A DNA stretch of 64,000 nucleotides from Rhodococcus sp. NBC_00297. Lineage in GTDB: Bacteria > Actinomycetota > Actinomycetes > Mycobacteriales > Mycobacteriaceae. The stretch is taken from NCBI RefSeq assembly GCF_036173065.1, contig NZ_CP108041.1, forward strand, positions 1,302,001 to 1,366,000. Direction: 5' to 3'. Each line of letters starts with the position of its first letter. Positions within the stretch are counted from its first letter, which is position 1. The notes under the pieces were generated by a model. The model saw nothing but the letters and a program-made list of their open reading frames with translations. It did not search any database and was not told where the DNA came from. Positions 8,789 to 17,505 of the stretch are shown here, one piece after another. The position numbers were made by a program, and so were the translations under genes.

Positions 8789-9793
8789 TCACGACCGGAG
8801 CGCCTCCGCCAGCATGGGCACCACGGTGTCGAGTGCGTACTGCAGCGAGAGCGCCGAGTTGGTGGAGTAGGACTTCGCCACCGCCGGGTCGTCGAACACG
8901 ATCGCATGCCCCTGCGCCACGGCCGGGATACTGCGGAACAGCGGGTTCTGCTCGATGTCCTGCGCAGTCTTGCCGATCGGAAACATGACGACGAGATCCG
9001 CGTCGAGCAGACCCAGCTGCTCGTCCGCGATCGGTACGGAGAACCGCACCGGGGTCATCGATGCGATGGTCGGGTTCTGCCGGAACCCGAGCCGCATCAG
9101 GAACTGCACCCGCTCGCTGTCCTCTATGTAGGCGCCGTAGCCGGTTCCGCTGAGGGCGCCCACCGTCACGGTCCTCTCTGCGAACTCCGGATGGTCCGCA
9201 GCGGCCGTGCGGAAGCCGTCGTCCAGCCCTGCGATCAGCTCGGCGCCCTTCTCGGGCACACCGAGCGCCGCGGCAACCATGGTGACCTGATCCTCGTAGG
9301 ACGTCGTGTAGTTCTCCGCACCCTCCGGGATGCCGACGGTCGGGGCGATGGCCGCCAGGCGGTCGTGCCGGCCGACGTCGCCCGAGCTCTTGGTGTCGAG
9401 GATCAGATCCGGCTCGAGTGCCGCCACGGCTTCGTAGGACGGTTCCAGGGTTCCGATGATCTCGGGTGGTGTGTCGTAGAGACCCTCCGCCCACGGACCG
9501 ACGCCCTCTCCGCCGAAGTCGAGCCAGTCGCTGGCACCGACCGGCTGGAACCCGAGGGCCAATGCCGTCTCCGCGTCCCCCCACCCCAGCGCCACGACGC
9601 GCGTCGGCGCCGATTCGAGGTCGACGGCGCCGAACGCGGTGTCGACCGTCGCGGGATAGACGCCGCCGGCCGCTGTCTGCGCCGCGTCGCGGCCGTCCTC
9701 GGTGGCGGCCGACGAGCACGACACGGTGAGGGCCACCGTCGCGACGAGTACAGGGATCAGTCGCCTCACGGGCGCACACACGGTGAGAAACAT
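8789..9793 (-). CDS. iron-siderophore ABC transporter substrate-binding lipoprotein
   Basis: 334 aa FepB/FecB-type periplasmic binding protein that captures ferric siderophore outside the cell. The hydrophobic N-terminus ends VALTVSCSS, a plausible though imperfect lipobox. The mature part has RVVALGWGDAETALALG and EPDLILD, typical of the fold. An IdeR/DtxR-type box (9793-9811) abuts the annotated ATG, so transcription may begin inside this gene and the true start may be the GTG at 9769 (MRRLIPVLVATVAL). No permease or ATPase gene is adjacent; these must be elsewhere. Confidence 0.85.
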   Translation of the reverse strand: MFLTVCAPVRRLIPVLVATVALTVSCSSAATEDGRDAAQTAAGGVYPATVDTAFGAVDLESAPTRVVALGWGDAETALALGFQPVGASDWLDFGGEGVGPWAEGLYDTPPEIIGTLEPSYEAVAALEPDLILDTKSSGDVGRHDRLAAIAPTVGIPEGAENYTTSYEDQVTMVAAALGVPEKGAELIAGLDDGFRTAAADHPEFAERTVTVGALSGTGYGAYIEDSERVQFLMRLGFRQNPTIASMTPVRFSVPIADEQLGLLDADLVVMFPIGKTAQDIEQNPLFRSIPAVAQGHAIVFDDPAVAKSYSTNSALSLQYALDTVVPMLAEALRS

Positions 9794-9811
9794 TGCGTTA
9801 GCCTAACCTAA
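9793..9811 (-). promoter_or_regulatory. IdeR/DtxR iron box
   Basis: Read on the minus strand the site is TTAGGTTAGGCTAACGCAA, 17 of 19 positions matching the IdeR consensus TTAGGTTAGSCTAACCTAA. It predicts iron-dependent repression of the siderophore-binding protein gene. It touches the first base of the ATG at 9793, which bears on the start choice. Confidence 0.75.
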
Positions 9812-9945
9812 CCTGAGGCCCACGGGCGCACTGCGATCCAGCTCACAATCAGCATCACCGCAGGTGAGACCCGTTCTCGACTGGTCGCCGAAAAATATCT
9901 CGGCAGATCGGTAATGAAATTCGGGATGGGCGCGATTCAGTAGAC

Positions 9946-10239
9946 ATGAGCATTGCAACCGACTTCGCCACCGCAGACGTCACGCGCAACCACGGTGCCG
10001 ACACCGCCCACGACATCGACTCCATGCACGACGAGATCGAGCGTCTCGACGCCCAGATCCTGGCCGCAGTGGCACGACGCACCGAGCTCACTCGCACTGT
10101 CGGCATGATGGAGCCCCGCTCGGCCGCATCGTCCGCACGCGAGATGTCGGTGCTCCAGCACTTCGGTGATCTCGGCCGCGAGGGCCGCACCCTCGGCATG
10201 CTCCTCCTGCGCATGGGCCGCGGACAGATCGCTCGCTAG
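9946..10239 (+). CDS. chorismate mutase, AroQ type (Rv0948c-like)
   Basis: 97 aa all-helical chorismate mutase converting chorismate to prephenate for Phe/Tyr synthesis. IDSMHDEIERLDAQILAAV, RRTELTRTVGMM, SAREMSVLQHFGDLGREG and the C-terminal LLLRMGRGQ match the intracellular M. tuberculosis enzyme, which is weak alone and is activated by binding DAHP synthase through its C-terminal tail. Cytoplasmic; no signal peptide. Stands alone, with an SMR efflux gene 24 bp downstream. Confidence 0.88.
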   Translation: MSIATDFATADVTRNHGADTAHDIDSMHDEIERLDAQILAAVARRTELTRTVGMMEPRSAASSAREMSVLQHFGDLGREGRTLGMLLLRMGRGQIAR

Positions 10240-10263
10240 TCCCGCCCGCGGTAGAACTACCGC

Positions 10264-10596
10264 ATGGTGTGGTTCGTTCTGGCGGCGGCCGTGGTGGCCG
10301 AAGTGTCCGCCACCCTGTCGCTCAAAGGTTCCGAGACCCGTCCCGTCCTCTACGTCGTGGTGATCATCGGTTATCTGCTGGCCTTCGTCGGACTCGCGTC
10401 CGTACTGCGCCGCGGTATGGCCCTCGGTGTCGCCTACGGTATCTGGGGAGCAAGCGGTGTCGCTCTCACCGCCCTTCTCGCGTCAGCGCTCTTCGGTGAA
10501 CCGCTGACCATCGTGATGGGTCTCGGAATCGGACTGGTCATCGTCGGTGTACTCCTCGTCGAGACCGGGTCCCACCCCGCAGAGCGGGAACCGTGA
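10264..10596 (+). CDS. SMR-family small multidrug efflux protein, subunit 1
   Basis: 110 aa, four predicted membrane helices. The N-terminal WFVLAAAVVAEVSATLSLKG carries the essential membrane Glu (AEVSAT), and the middle has ALGVAYGIWGASGVALTALL, both typical of QacE/EmrE-type proton-coupled drug exporters. Its stop overlaps the start of a second SMR gene (GTGATG at 10593-10598), indicating a heterodimeric pair of the EbrAB/YkkCD kind. Confidence 0.88.
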   Translation: MVWFVLAAAVVAEVSATLSLKGSETRPVLYVVVIIGYLLAFVGLASVLRRGMALGVAYGIWGASGVALTALLASALFGEPLTIVMGLGIGLVIVGVLLVETGSHPAEREP

Positions 10597-10922
10597 TGCA
10601 GTACCTCTTCCTCCTCGGCGCCATCCTCCTCGAGGTGTCGGCCACGCTGTCGCTCCGCGTGGCGGCCACCGGACGCCCCGCGTTCTACGGGGTCGTCGCT
10701 CTCGGCTATCTCCTCGCGTTCGTCGCCCTGCTCGGTGCGCTCCGTTCGGGTCTGGCCCTGGGAGTGGCCTACGGCATCTGGGCCGCGTGCGGAGTCGCCC
10801 TCACCGCCGTGGCCTCCCGGTACCTCTTTCGAGAACCCCTGACCCGCCGCATGCTCGGCGGGATCGCATGCATCGTCGTCGGCGTCCTGCTCATCGAACT
10901 CGGTGCCGCGGCCGCTCGATGA
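10593..10922 (+). CDS. SMR-family small multidrug efflux protein, subunit 2
   Basis: 109 aa, four membrane helices, with the membrane Glu in LEVSATLSLRVA and the GVAYGIWAACGVALTAV signature. It is a close paralogue of the preceding gene and overlaps it. Initiation may be GTG at 10593 or ATG at 10596. The pair probably forms a heteromeric exporter for cationic compounds. It ends 13 bp before the convergent transketolase-like gene. Confidence 0.87.
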   Translation: MMQYLFLLGAILLEVSATLSLRVAATGRPAFYGVVALGYLLAFVALLGALRSGLALGVAYGIWAACGVALTAVASRYLFREPLTRRMLGGIACIVVGVLLIELGAAAAR

Positions 10923-10935
10923 ACCTGCCGAGCAG

Positions 10936-13290
10936 TCAGTGACCGGTGACGTCGAGTGCGGCCCGGACGATCGAGTCGGTGTCGATCTGATGGTGGCGGT
11001 ACACCTCGTCGAGTGCGCCGACCTGACCGAACTCACTCACCCCGAGAGACGTGGACGGCACCCGATTCACCGTCGCCAGGAACGCGAGCGTGTGGGGATG
11101 ACCGTCGAGGACCGTCACCATCGGCGTCGCCCGCTCTGCCGGGAGCAGATGATCGAGAATCCACGACTCCGCCTCGAGATGCCCCTGCCGTGCCTGCACC
11201 GCCCGATACAGCTCCCCCGGACTCGTGACGCACAGGACGTCGGCAGCGAGCCCGATCTGTTCGAGCCGCTCCGCCGCGTCGAGGGCCTCGGTGACCATCG
11301 CGCCCATCGCCGCGATGGTCACCACCGCACCGTCCCGCCGCACCAGCGGGTATCCCCCGGCGACCACCTGCCGCCGTCGGCGCTCCCGCGCCGCCGGATC
11401 CGCCGGAACGTTCGCCAGCGACTGATCGACCGGCCTGGTCGACAGGCGCAGATACGCCGACGTGCCGCCCGGGCGCCCCAACCGTCCGATCGCCGCCAGC
11501 AGCGTCCACTCGACGTCGATCGCGAACGCCGGTTCCCAGCTCACGCACCCGGGCTGCTCCAGACCGATCGACGGGGTCTTGATCGACTGGTGCGCACCAC
11601 CTTCCGCCGCCAGGGTCACTCCCGAGGGGGTGCCGACGAGGATGGACTGTCCGCCTGCGTAGATGCCGTACGACCACGGCTCGAGCGCGCGCTCGACGAA
11701 CGGGTCGTACATGACTCCGATCGGGAACAGCGGCTCTCCCCACCGGCTCCACGTCGCACCGAGCTCGCCCATCAGTCCGACGAGGTTGGTCTCGGCGATG
11801 CCCAGTTCCATGTGTTGCCCCGTGGGGCTCTCGCGCCAGTGCATGATCGTCTCGGCGTCGTCACCGAACCAGTCGTGGCGTTCCGAGGACGACCAGACGC
11901 CGATCTTGTTCACCCAGCCGCCGAGGTTGGTGGTGGAGCTGACGTCGGGACTGACGGTGACGACCCGCCGCGCGGCGTCCGGAGCCGCTCTGGTGAGGTC
12001 GAGCAGGACGCGACCGAGCGCGGCCTGTGTCGTCGCCGTTCCCTTGGGCGTGCGCCCGATGTCGGTGGGCACCGAGGGAGGCTCGGCCGTGTGTATCGGT
12101 TCCCGGCGCAGCCGGTCCGCGGTGTCCGCGCACACCCGCCCGGCCGGACTGTCGTCCGAGAATCGTGCCCAGGGCGCGTCGGGGTCGGTGCCCAGCGCGC
12201 CCGCGAGTTCGGCGTACTCCTCGACCGTCAGCAACGACGAGTGATTTTGCGGATGACCCTGCGTCGGCAACCCGAAGCCCTTGACGGTGTACGCGATGAT
12301 CACGGTGGGACGGGTGTCGTCGATACGGGCGAACGCGGCGCGCAGTGCGGCGAGGTCGTGTCCGCCCAGGTTGCGGACGGCCTCCGTCAGAGCGGCATCG
12401 TCCAGATCGGCGACGAGGGCACGAATCCGTTCGGCACCGGGCCCGGCGCCGGGCAGTCGGGTGCGCAGTTCGTCCGCCGTGCAGCGCAGGAGGCGTTGGT
12501 ACTCCGGGTTGGGCATGTCGACGATGCGTTCGCGCAGGGCCTCGCCGCCGGGACGGGCGAACAATGCGTCGAGAAGGGTGCCGAACGAGACCGTGACGAC
12601 CTGCCAGCCGGCGGCGTCGAACATCTTCTCCAGCCGCCGCGCAGCGAAGTTCGGCACCACTCGATCCAGCGATTGGCGGTTCAGGTCGACGATCCACACG
12701 ATCTCGCCGAGGTCGGCGATTCCCGGGTCGATCACCGCTTCCCACACCGCGCCCTCGTCCAGTTCGGCGTCGCCGACGAGCGAGTACTGCCGCCCCCGGA
12801 ATCCGGTCGCTGTCCGGGCGTCGTCGTGCGCGTCACCGAAGGCGGCGTCGACGTAGCGGCGCGACATCGCGCCCCAGATCGGTGCGGTCGCTCCGATTCC
12901 CACGGACCCGGTGGAGTAGTCGACGGTGTCGGGGTCCTTGGCGCGCGACGGGTAGGACTGCAGCCCGCCGTAGGACCGCAGCGTCGTCAGGTACTTCTCG
13001 TCCAACTCACCGAGGAGGTAGTTGATCGCGTGCAGCACCGGAGACGCGTGCGGCTTGACCGACACCCGGTCCCCGGGCTGCAACTGTTCGAACCACAGGG
13101 AGGTCATGATCGACACCATCGACGCGCACGAGGCTTGGTGGCCTCCGACTTTGAGTCCGCTGGGGTTGGGCCGAATTCGATTGGCGTGGTGAATCATCGA
13201 GGTCGACAGCCACAACACACGCTGTGCGATCTCCTCCAGGGTCTCCACCGTCTGTGGCGCTCGATCATCGACATGCTCGTTGCTGGTCAT
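10936..13290 (-). CDS. transketolase-like / AceE-type 2-oxoacid dehydrogenase E1
   Basis: 784 aa thiamine-diphosphate enzyme. N-terminal half: NPSGLKVGGHQASCASMVSI, and the ThDP/Mg motif GDAELDEGAVWEA followed by VDLNRQSLD, as in homodimeric pyruvate dehydrogenase E1 (AceE). C-terminal half: pyrimidine-binding and transketolase C-terminal domains (MELGIAETNLVGLMGELGAT, VTIAAMGAMVTEALDAA). Slightly shorter than AceE (~890 aa). No E2 or E3 neighbour, so it may act on a different 2-oxo acid or as a transketolase. Start supported by GAGGGGGAA upstream. Confidence 0.8.
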   Translation of the reverse strand: MTSNEHVDDRAPQTVETLEEIAQRVLWLSTSMIHHANRIRPNPSGLKVGGHQASCASMVSIMTSLWFEQLQPGDRVSVKPHASPVLHAINYLLGELDEKYLTTLRSYGGLQSYPSRAKDPDTVDYSTGSVGIGATAPIWGAMSRRYVDAAFGDAHDDARTATGFRGRQYSLVGDAELDEGAVWEAVIDPGIADLGEIVWIVDLNRQSLDRVVPNFAARRLEKMFDAAGWQVVTVSFGTLLDALFARPGGEALRERIVDMPNPEYQRLLRCTADELRTRLPGAGPGAERIRALVADLDDAALTEAVRNLGGHDLAALRAAFARIDDTRPTVIIAYTVKGFGLPTQGHPQNHSSLLTVEEYAELAGALGTDPDAPWARFSDDSPAGRVCADTADRLRREPIHTAEPPSVPTDIGRTPKGTATTQAALGRVLLDLTRAAPDAARRVVTVSPDVSSTTNLGGWVNKIGVWSSSERHDWFGDDAETIMHWRESPTGQHMELGIAETNLVGLMGELGATWSRWGEPLFPIGVMYDPFVERALEPWSYGIYAGGQSILVGTPSGVTLAAEGGAHQSIKTPSIGLEQPGCVSWEPAFAIDVEWTLLAAIGRLGRPGGTSAYLRLSTRPVDQSLANVPADPAARERRRRQVVAGGYPLVRRDGAVVTIAAMGAMVTEALDAAERLEQIGLAADVLCVTSPGELYRAVQARQGHLEAESWILDHLLPAERATPMVTVLDGHPHTLAFLATVNRVPSTSLGVSEFGQVGALDEVYRHHQIDTDSIVRAALDVTGH

Positions 13291-13604
13291 GGCGCTTCCC
13301 CCTCAGGACGTCATCTCCGGCTCGATGCTTCGCGGAGATCCCCAGGTGACCACGGTCTTGCCGACTGCGCAAGATCCGGCTCCGCGACCGAGCATTCTGC
13401 GCACAGCACCGCATGTCGTCGTGGGTGTTCCGAGCGTGTCGACCACTCGGGTGACCGACGACACCCGGTGAGTGGGCGCCCGTGTTCGAGGACACCGGCC
13501 GGATGTGGTGTGCGGAGCCGACGGACGGGTACACGATGAACGGCGAGACACACCCTCAGCTGCGGTCCACGAGCCGGTTACACGAACGCAGCGAAGGACG
13601 CCCC
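13291..13604. other. 314-bp divergent intergenic region
   Basis: Lies between the transketolase-like gene and the GAF/ANTAR gene and must hold both promoters. I see no coding signature. The ribosome site of the minus-strand gene is at its left edge. An imperfect inverted repeat (CACTCGGGTG and CACCCGGTGAGTG, 13444-13474) sits in the middle. In-frame upstream starts for the ANTAR gene (GTG 13482, ATG 13536) fall here but lack a convincing ribosome site. Confidence 0.5.
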
Positions 13605-14327
13605 ATGGCATCGAACTCGGCCCGCGAGCCCCATCCACCAGACGAACGCGTCATGGGCGCCCTGCGGTCCGGACGCACTGCGGAGACATGGCTGGCCGCG
13701 TGCGTGCAGTGGTGCCGGGCGGACGGAGCCGCCGTGGTGGCGGAATCTGCGGCCGATGCCGACGTCCGGCTCGTCACGTACGCGACGGACGACCTGGCGG
13801 AGCGGCTGGCCGACCTCCAGTACCTGCTCGGCTGCGGACCGCACACCGAGTCGATGGCGGGAGCGGGACACAGCCGACTCGATGTCGAGGACCCTGACCA
13901 CGGCGTCCGCTGGACCACTCTCGTCGACGAATTGGCGACCCTCGGAGTCGTCGAGGTCGCGACGTTCCCCATCGGTGCACCCGCCACCCCCCTGGGAACG
14001 CTCCAGATGTACTGGCGTGGTCGACGCCGCAGCAGCACGCACTCCGACGCCGCCATCGCAGCGCTCGTGGAACGTCGCCCGGAGTTGCTGGCGCCGCGAG
14101 TTCCCCTGTGCGACGACCTGGACGGAGACTCTGTCCTCACGGCCGTCGACGGCGGGCCCGACCACGGCTTCGACCTGTCGACCGTGCACCTGGCGATCGG
14201 CGTGGTGGTCGCTCGGCACCACCTCGGCGTCCAGGCAGCGTCGGCACTGCTGCGAGCACAGGCCTACAGCGCTGGGACCACGGTCACCGAGCAGGCTCGA
14301 CGGGTGCTGGACGACCAACGAGGCTGA
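13605..14327 (+). CDS. GAF and ANTAR domain protein (RNA-binding antiterminator type)
   Basis: 240 aa. The N-terminal ~150 residues resemble a degenerate GAF sensor (LQYLLGCGPHTESMAG, PIGAPATPLGTLQMYWRG). The C-terminal ~55 residues look like an ANTAR domain (TVHLAIGVVVARHHLGVQAA with SALLRAQAYSAG), which binds dual-hairpin RNA to stop termination. ATG 13605 is preferred because GAAGGA lies 8 bases upstream. RNA targets are unknown. Confidence 0.75.
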   Translation: MASNSAREPHPPDERVMGALRSGRTAETWLAACVQWCRADGAAVVAESAADADVRLVTYATDDLAERLADLQYLLGCGPHTESMAGAGHSRLDVEDPDHGVRWTTLVDELATLGVVEVATFPIGAPATPLGTLQMYWRGRRRSSTHSDAAIAALVERRPELLAPRVPLCDDLDGDSVLTAVDGGPDHGFDLSTVHLAIGVVVARHHLGVQAASALLRAQAYSAGTTVTEQARRVLDDQRG

Positions 14328-14363
14328 CGACCGTCGTCGCCGACACCCACTAGGCTCCCCTTC

Positions 14364-16751
14364 ATGCTGTCGAGCGACGTCCCCACCGCAGTCGGACTCA
14401 CCACAGCGGAAGCGGAGACCCTCGCATCGCAGGGTCGGTCCAACGACGTGCCGGCCCGCTCCTCGAGGTCGGTCGCAGACATCCTGCGCGGCAACATCTT
14501 CACGCGCATCAACGCGATTCTGGCGGTACTTCTCGTCATCGTGCTGTCGACCGGATCGATCATCGACGCGATGTTCGGTCTGCTCATCGTCGCCAACAGC
14601 GGGATCGGCATCATCCAGGAACTGCGCGCGAAGCGCACCCTCGACGCGCTCGCCATCGTGGGCCAGAGTCGGCCCATCGTGCGACGAGACGGCCGTGCAC
14701 GGGACCTCGCTCCCCACGAGGTGGTGCTCGGCGACGTCGTGGAACTCGGTCCGGGCGATCAGATCATCGTCGACGGCGACGTGATCGAGGCGGACTCGCT
14801 CGACGTCGACGAATCACTGCTGACGGGTGAGTCCGACTCGATGACCAAGACCCCGGGCGACTCCGTGTTCTCCGGGTCGTTCGTCGTCGCCGGCCGCGGA
14901 GCCTACCGCGTCACCAAGGTGGGGAGGGAAGCGTACGCGGCCCAGTTGGCCGAGGAGGCAGGCAAGTTCACGCTCATCGACTCCGAACTCCGGTCCGGTA
15001 TCGACCGCATCCTCCGCCACATCACCCGGGTGATGGTCCCGGCCGGCATCGTCATCGTCGTCAACCAGCTCGTCGTCACGGGCCAGCCGCTCGGCCCCGC
15101 GCTCAACGGCATGGTGGCGGCGCTGGTCCCGATGGTGCCGGAAGGACTGGTCCTGCTCACGTCACTGGCCTTCGCCGTCGGCGTGGTCCGCCTCGGACGT
15201 CGACAGTGCCTCGTGCAGGAGCTTCCGGCGGTCGAGGGGCTGGCCCGTATCGACGTGGTGTGCGCCGACAAGACCGGAACGCTGACCGAGAACGCGATGG
15301 TCATGTCGGACCTCCTCGTGCTGTCGGCCGAGTCCGACGAGGACGTCCGGCGCGACCTGTCCGCCGTCGTCGCCGACGACGATCGACCGAACGCCAGCAT
15401 GATCGCCGTCGCCGACGCGCTTCCGACCGCGCCTGCCCGGACGGCGTCCGCGCGGGCTCCGTTCTCGTCGGAGAAGAAGTGGAGCGGAGTCTCCTTCCCC
15501 GACGCGGGCAACTTCCTGATCGGTGCTCCGGACGTGCTGCTGGATCCGGCATCGGAGGCCTCCGCACGCGCCACCGAGCTGGGCGCGGCCGGAAAGAGGG
15601 TGCTGCTCTTCGCCACCAGCGACCTCCCGATGGATCACGCCGACGCGCCGGGTGTCGTGACGCCCCGAGCCCTCGTCGTGCTCGAGCAGAAGATCCGGGC
15701 GGACGCCGGCGAAACACTGAACTACTTCGCGGATCAGGCCGTCCAGGTCAAGATCATCTCCGGCGACAACGCGGTGTCCGTGGGCGCGGTGGCCGGGTCG
15801 CTCGATGCTCTGCCGTCGGGCGATGCGGTCGACGCTCGCAGTCTCCCGTCGAACACGGACGATCTCGCGGACACCATGGAGCGTCATGCCGTGTTCGGAC
15901 GGGTACGCCCGGAACAGAAGCGGGACATGGTCACCGCCTTGCAGAGCCGTGGTCACACGGTGGCCATGACGGGTGACGGCGTCAACGACGTTCTCGCACT
16001 GAAGAAGGCCGACATCGGTGTCGCCATGGGCGCGGGAAGTCCCGCGGCGCGGTCCGTGGCGCAGATCGTGTTGCTGGACAACGCCTTCTCGACGCTGCCC
16101 CACGTGGTGGCCGAGGGTCGACGAGTCATCGGCAACATCGAACGGGTCTCCACGCTGTTCCTCACCAAGACGGTCTACTCGGTGGTGCTCGCGGTCCTCG
16201 TCGGGCTGTCCGGTCTGCTGTCCCTGGTCGTGAACGTCGACCCGCTGCCCTACCCGTTTCTTCCCCGCCACGTCACCATCGCGGCGTGGTTCACCATCGG
16301 CATTCCCGCGTTCCTGCTGTCGCTGGCGCCGAACAACGAACGGGCCCGCTCCGGCTTCGTCCCTCGGGTGCTGCGCAAGGCGGTCCCCGCCGGACTGGTG
16401 GTGGGTGTCGCCACGTTCGCGACCTACCTCGCCACCTACGACGGACCCGATGCCTCGCGGGCGGACCGGATCCAGTCGAGCACCTCGGCGCTCATCACGC
16501 TGATCGTCGTCGCGATGTGGGTCCTCGGGACGGTGGCCCGGCCCATGCAGTGGTGGAAGGTGACTCTGCTGACCGTGTCCGTGGCGGCCTACGCGGTCAT
16601 CTTCACCGTGCCGCCGCTCGCCCGCTTCTTCGAGCTCGATGCGGGCAACGTGTCCTACACCGTGCTCGCCTTCGTCTCCGCGGCAGTGGGTATCGCGGTC
16701 CTGGAGGCGGTACGCCCCGCCATGCGGCGCCGCGCGCACCGCACGGCGTAG
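14364..16751 (+). CDS. ctpE: cation-transporting P-type ATPase, CtpE-like
   Basis: 795 aa membrane pump. Actuator-domain [11 protein letters not shown], phosphorylation site [15 protein letters not shown], hinge [19 protein letters not shown], and a membrane segment with [20 protein letters not shown]. Length, the short N-terminus without a heavy-metal domain, and the MVPEGL segment match mycobacterial CtpE, reported as a Ca2+-uptake ATPase. It stands alone; an imperfect GC hairpin follows the stop. The ion is inferred from family resemblance only. Confidence 0.85.
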   Translation: MLSSDVPTAVGLTTAEAETLASQGRSNDVPARSSRSVADILRGNIFTRINAILAVLLVIVLSTGSIIDAMFGLLIVANSGIGIIQELRAKRTLDALAIVGQSRPIVRRDGRARDLAPHEVVLGDVVELGPGDQIIVDGDVIEADSLDVDESLLTGESDSMTKTPGDSVFSGSFVVAGRGAYRVTKVGREAYAAQLAEEAGKFTLIDSELRSGIDRILRHITRVMVPAGIVIVVNQLVVTGQPLGPALNGMVAALVPMVPEGLVLLTSLAFAVGVVRLGRRQCLVQELPAVEGLARIDVVCADKTGTLTENAMVMSDLLVLSAESDEDVRRDLSAVVADDDRPNASMIAVADALPTAPARTASARAPFSSEKKWSGVSFPDAGNFLIGAPDVLLDPASEASARATELGAAGKRVLLFATSDLPMDHADAPGVVTPRALVVLEQKIRADAGETLNYFADQAVQVKIISGDNAVSVGAVAGSLDALPSGDAVDARSLPSNTDDLADTMERHAVFGRVRPEQKRDMVTALQSRGHTVAMTGDGVNDVLALKKADIGVAMGAGSPAARSVAQIVLLDNAFSTLPHVVAEGRRVIGNIERVSTLFLTKTVYSVVLAVLVGLSGLLSLVVNVDPLPYPFLPRHVTIAAWFTIGIPAFLLSLAPNNERARSGFVPRVLRKAVPAGLVVGVATFATYLATYDGPDASRADRIQSSTSALITLIVVAMWVLGTVARPMQWWKVTLLTVSVAAYAVIFTVPPLARFFELDAGNVSYTVLAFVSAAVGIAVLEAVRPAMRRRAHRTA

Positions 16752-16752
16752 C

Positions 16753-16775
16753 GCGCACAGCACCGCGTGCTGCGC
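16753..16775 (+). terminator. GC hairpin after ctpE
   Basis: GCGCACAGCAC-CGC-GTGCTGCGC, a 9-bp stem with a bulge, starting 2 bases after the ctpE stop. No T-run follows, so termination is only suggested. Confidence 0.35.
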
Positions 16776-16779
16776 ATGA

Positions 16780-17505
16780 TTGGCGACGACGGGAATCGGG
16801 CATTTCACAGGTGTGCATTTCACGCCGGCCCGGGTCGAGCGCATCGTCGCAGTGGTGCCCGCCCACAACGAGGACGCGTCGCTGTCTGCGTGCCTCGATG
16901 CCCTGCGCACCGCTCGCACGCTGTCGCCGGTCCCCGTCCGACTGGTGGTGGTGCTGGACGCCTGCAGTGACCGCACCGCGGAGGTGGTGGGTGGGGGCGT
17001 CCGGTGCGTCACGACGGACGTCGCGAACGTGGGAGCTGCACGGGCCCTGGGGTTCCGGTCCGAGACGTCGAGCGCCGGATCGTCCACCTGGTACGTCAAC
17101 ACCGACGCCGATTCGCTGGTCGACCCCGACCACTTCCGATCGATCGTGGCGTGCGCTGCGCAGGCACACGTCGTCCCCGGACCGGTGCGCGTCGACGAGG
17201 GCCTGCGTGATCCCGTCGTGCTCCGGCGATTCCGGCGCGACTACGCGGACCGTGAACGACGCGGACTCCTGCAGGTCCACGGAGCCAACCTCGCGGTGCG
17301 CGCCGACGCCTACCGTGCGGTCGGCGGATTCCGTGCGCTCGCCGTCCACGAGGACGTCGATCTGGTCGCGCGACTCGGACGCCGGGGGTACCGCATACGC
17401 CGCACCGGCGCTCCGTGCGTGACCACGTCGGCCCGCACCAGTACGCGCACCACAGGTGGTTTCGCCACGTTCCTCGACGAGATGGCGACTCCCGTCACCG
17501 CCTGA
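16780..17505 (+). CDS. family 2 glycosyltransferase
   Basis: GT-A fold transferase of ~230-241 aa. Signatures: IVAVVPAHNEDASLSACLDA at the N-terminus, VVLDACSDRTAE, the DxD motif in NTDADSLVDPDH, and HEDVDLVARLGRRGYRIRR near the end. No membrane anchor. The start is uncertain: TTG 16780 or GTG 16813 (VHFTPARVERIV). The gene abuts, stop to stop, the convergent methyltransferase operon; acyl-CoA dehydrogenase, PIG-L deacetylase, methyltransferase and GT2 genes recur together in other actinobacteria (from general knowledge), so it probably belongs to that pathway. Confidence 0.82.
   Translation: MATTGIGHFTGVHFTPARVERIVAVVPAHNEDASLSACLDALRTARTLSPVPVRLVVVLDACSDRTAEVVGGGVRCVTTDVANVGAARALGFRSETSSAGSSTWYVNTDADSLVDPDHFRSIVACAAQAHVVPGPVRVDEGLRDPVVLRRFRRDYADRERRGLLQVHGANLAVRADAYRAVGGFRALAVHEDVDLVARLGRRGYRIRRTGAPCVTTSARTSTRTTGGFATFLDEMATPVTA

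Noticed and set aside
10903-13539. 878-codon open frame opposite the transketolase-like gene
   Set aside because: It is a high-GC shadow: Arg/His/Asp-rich with no domain, while the minus strand has clear ThDP-enzyme motifs.
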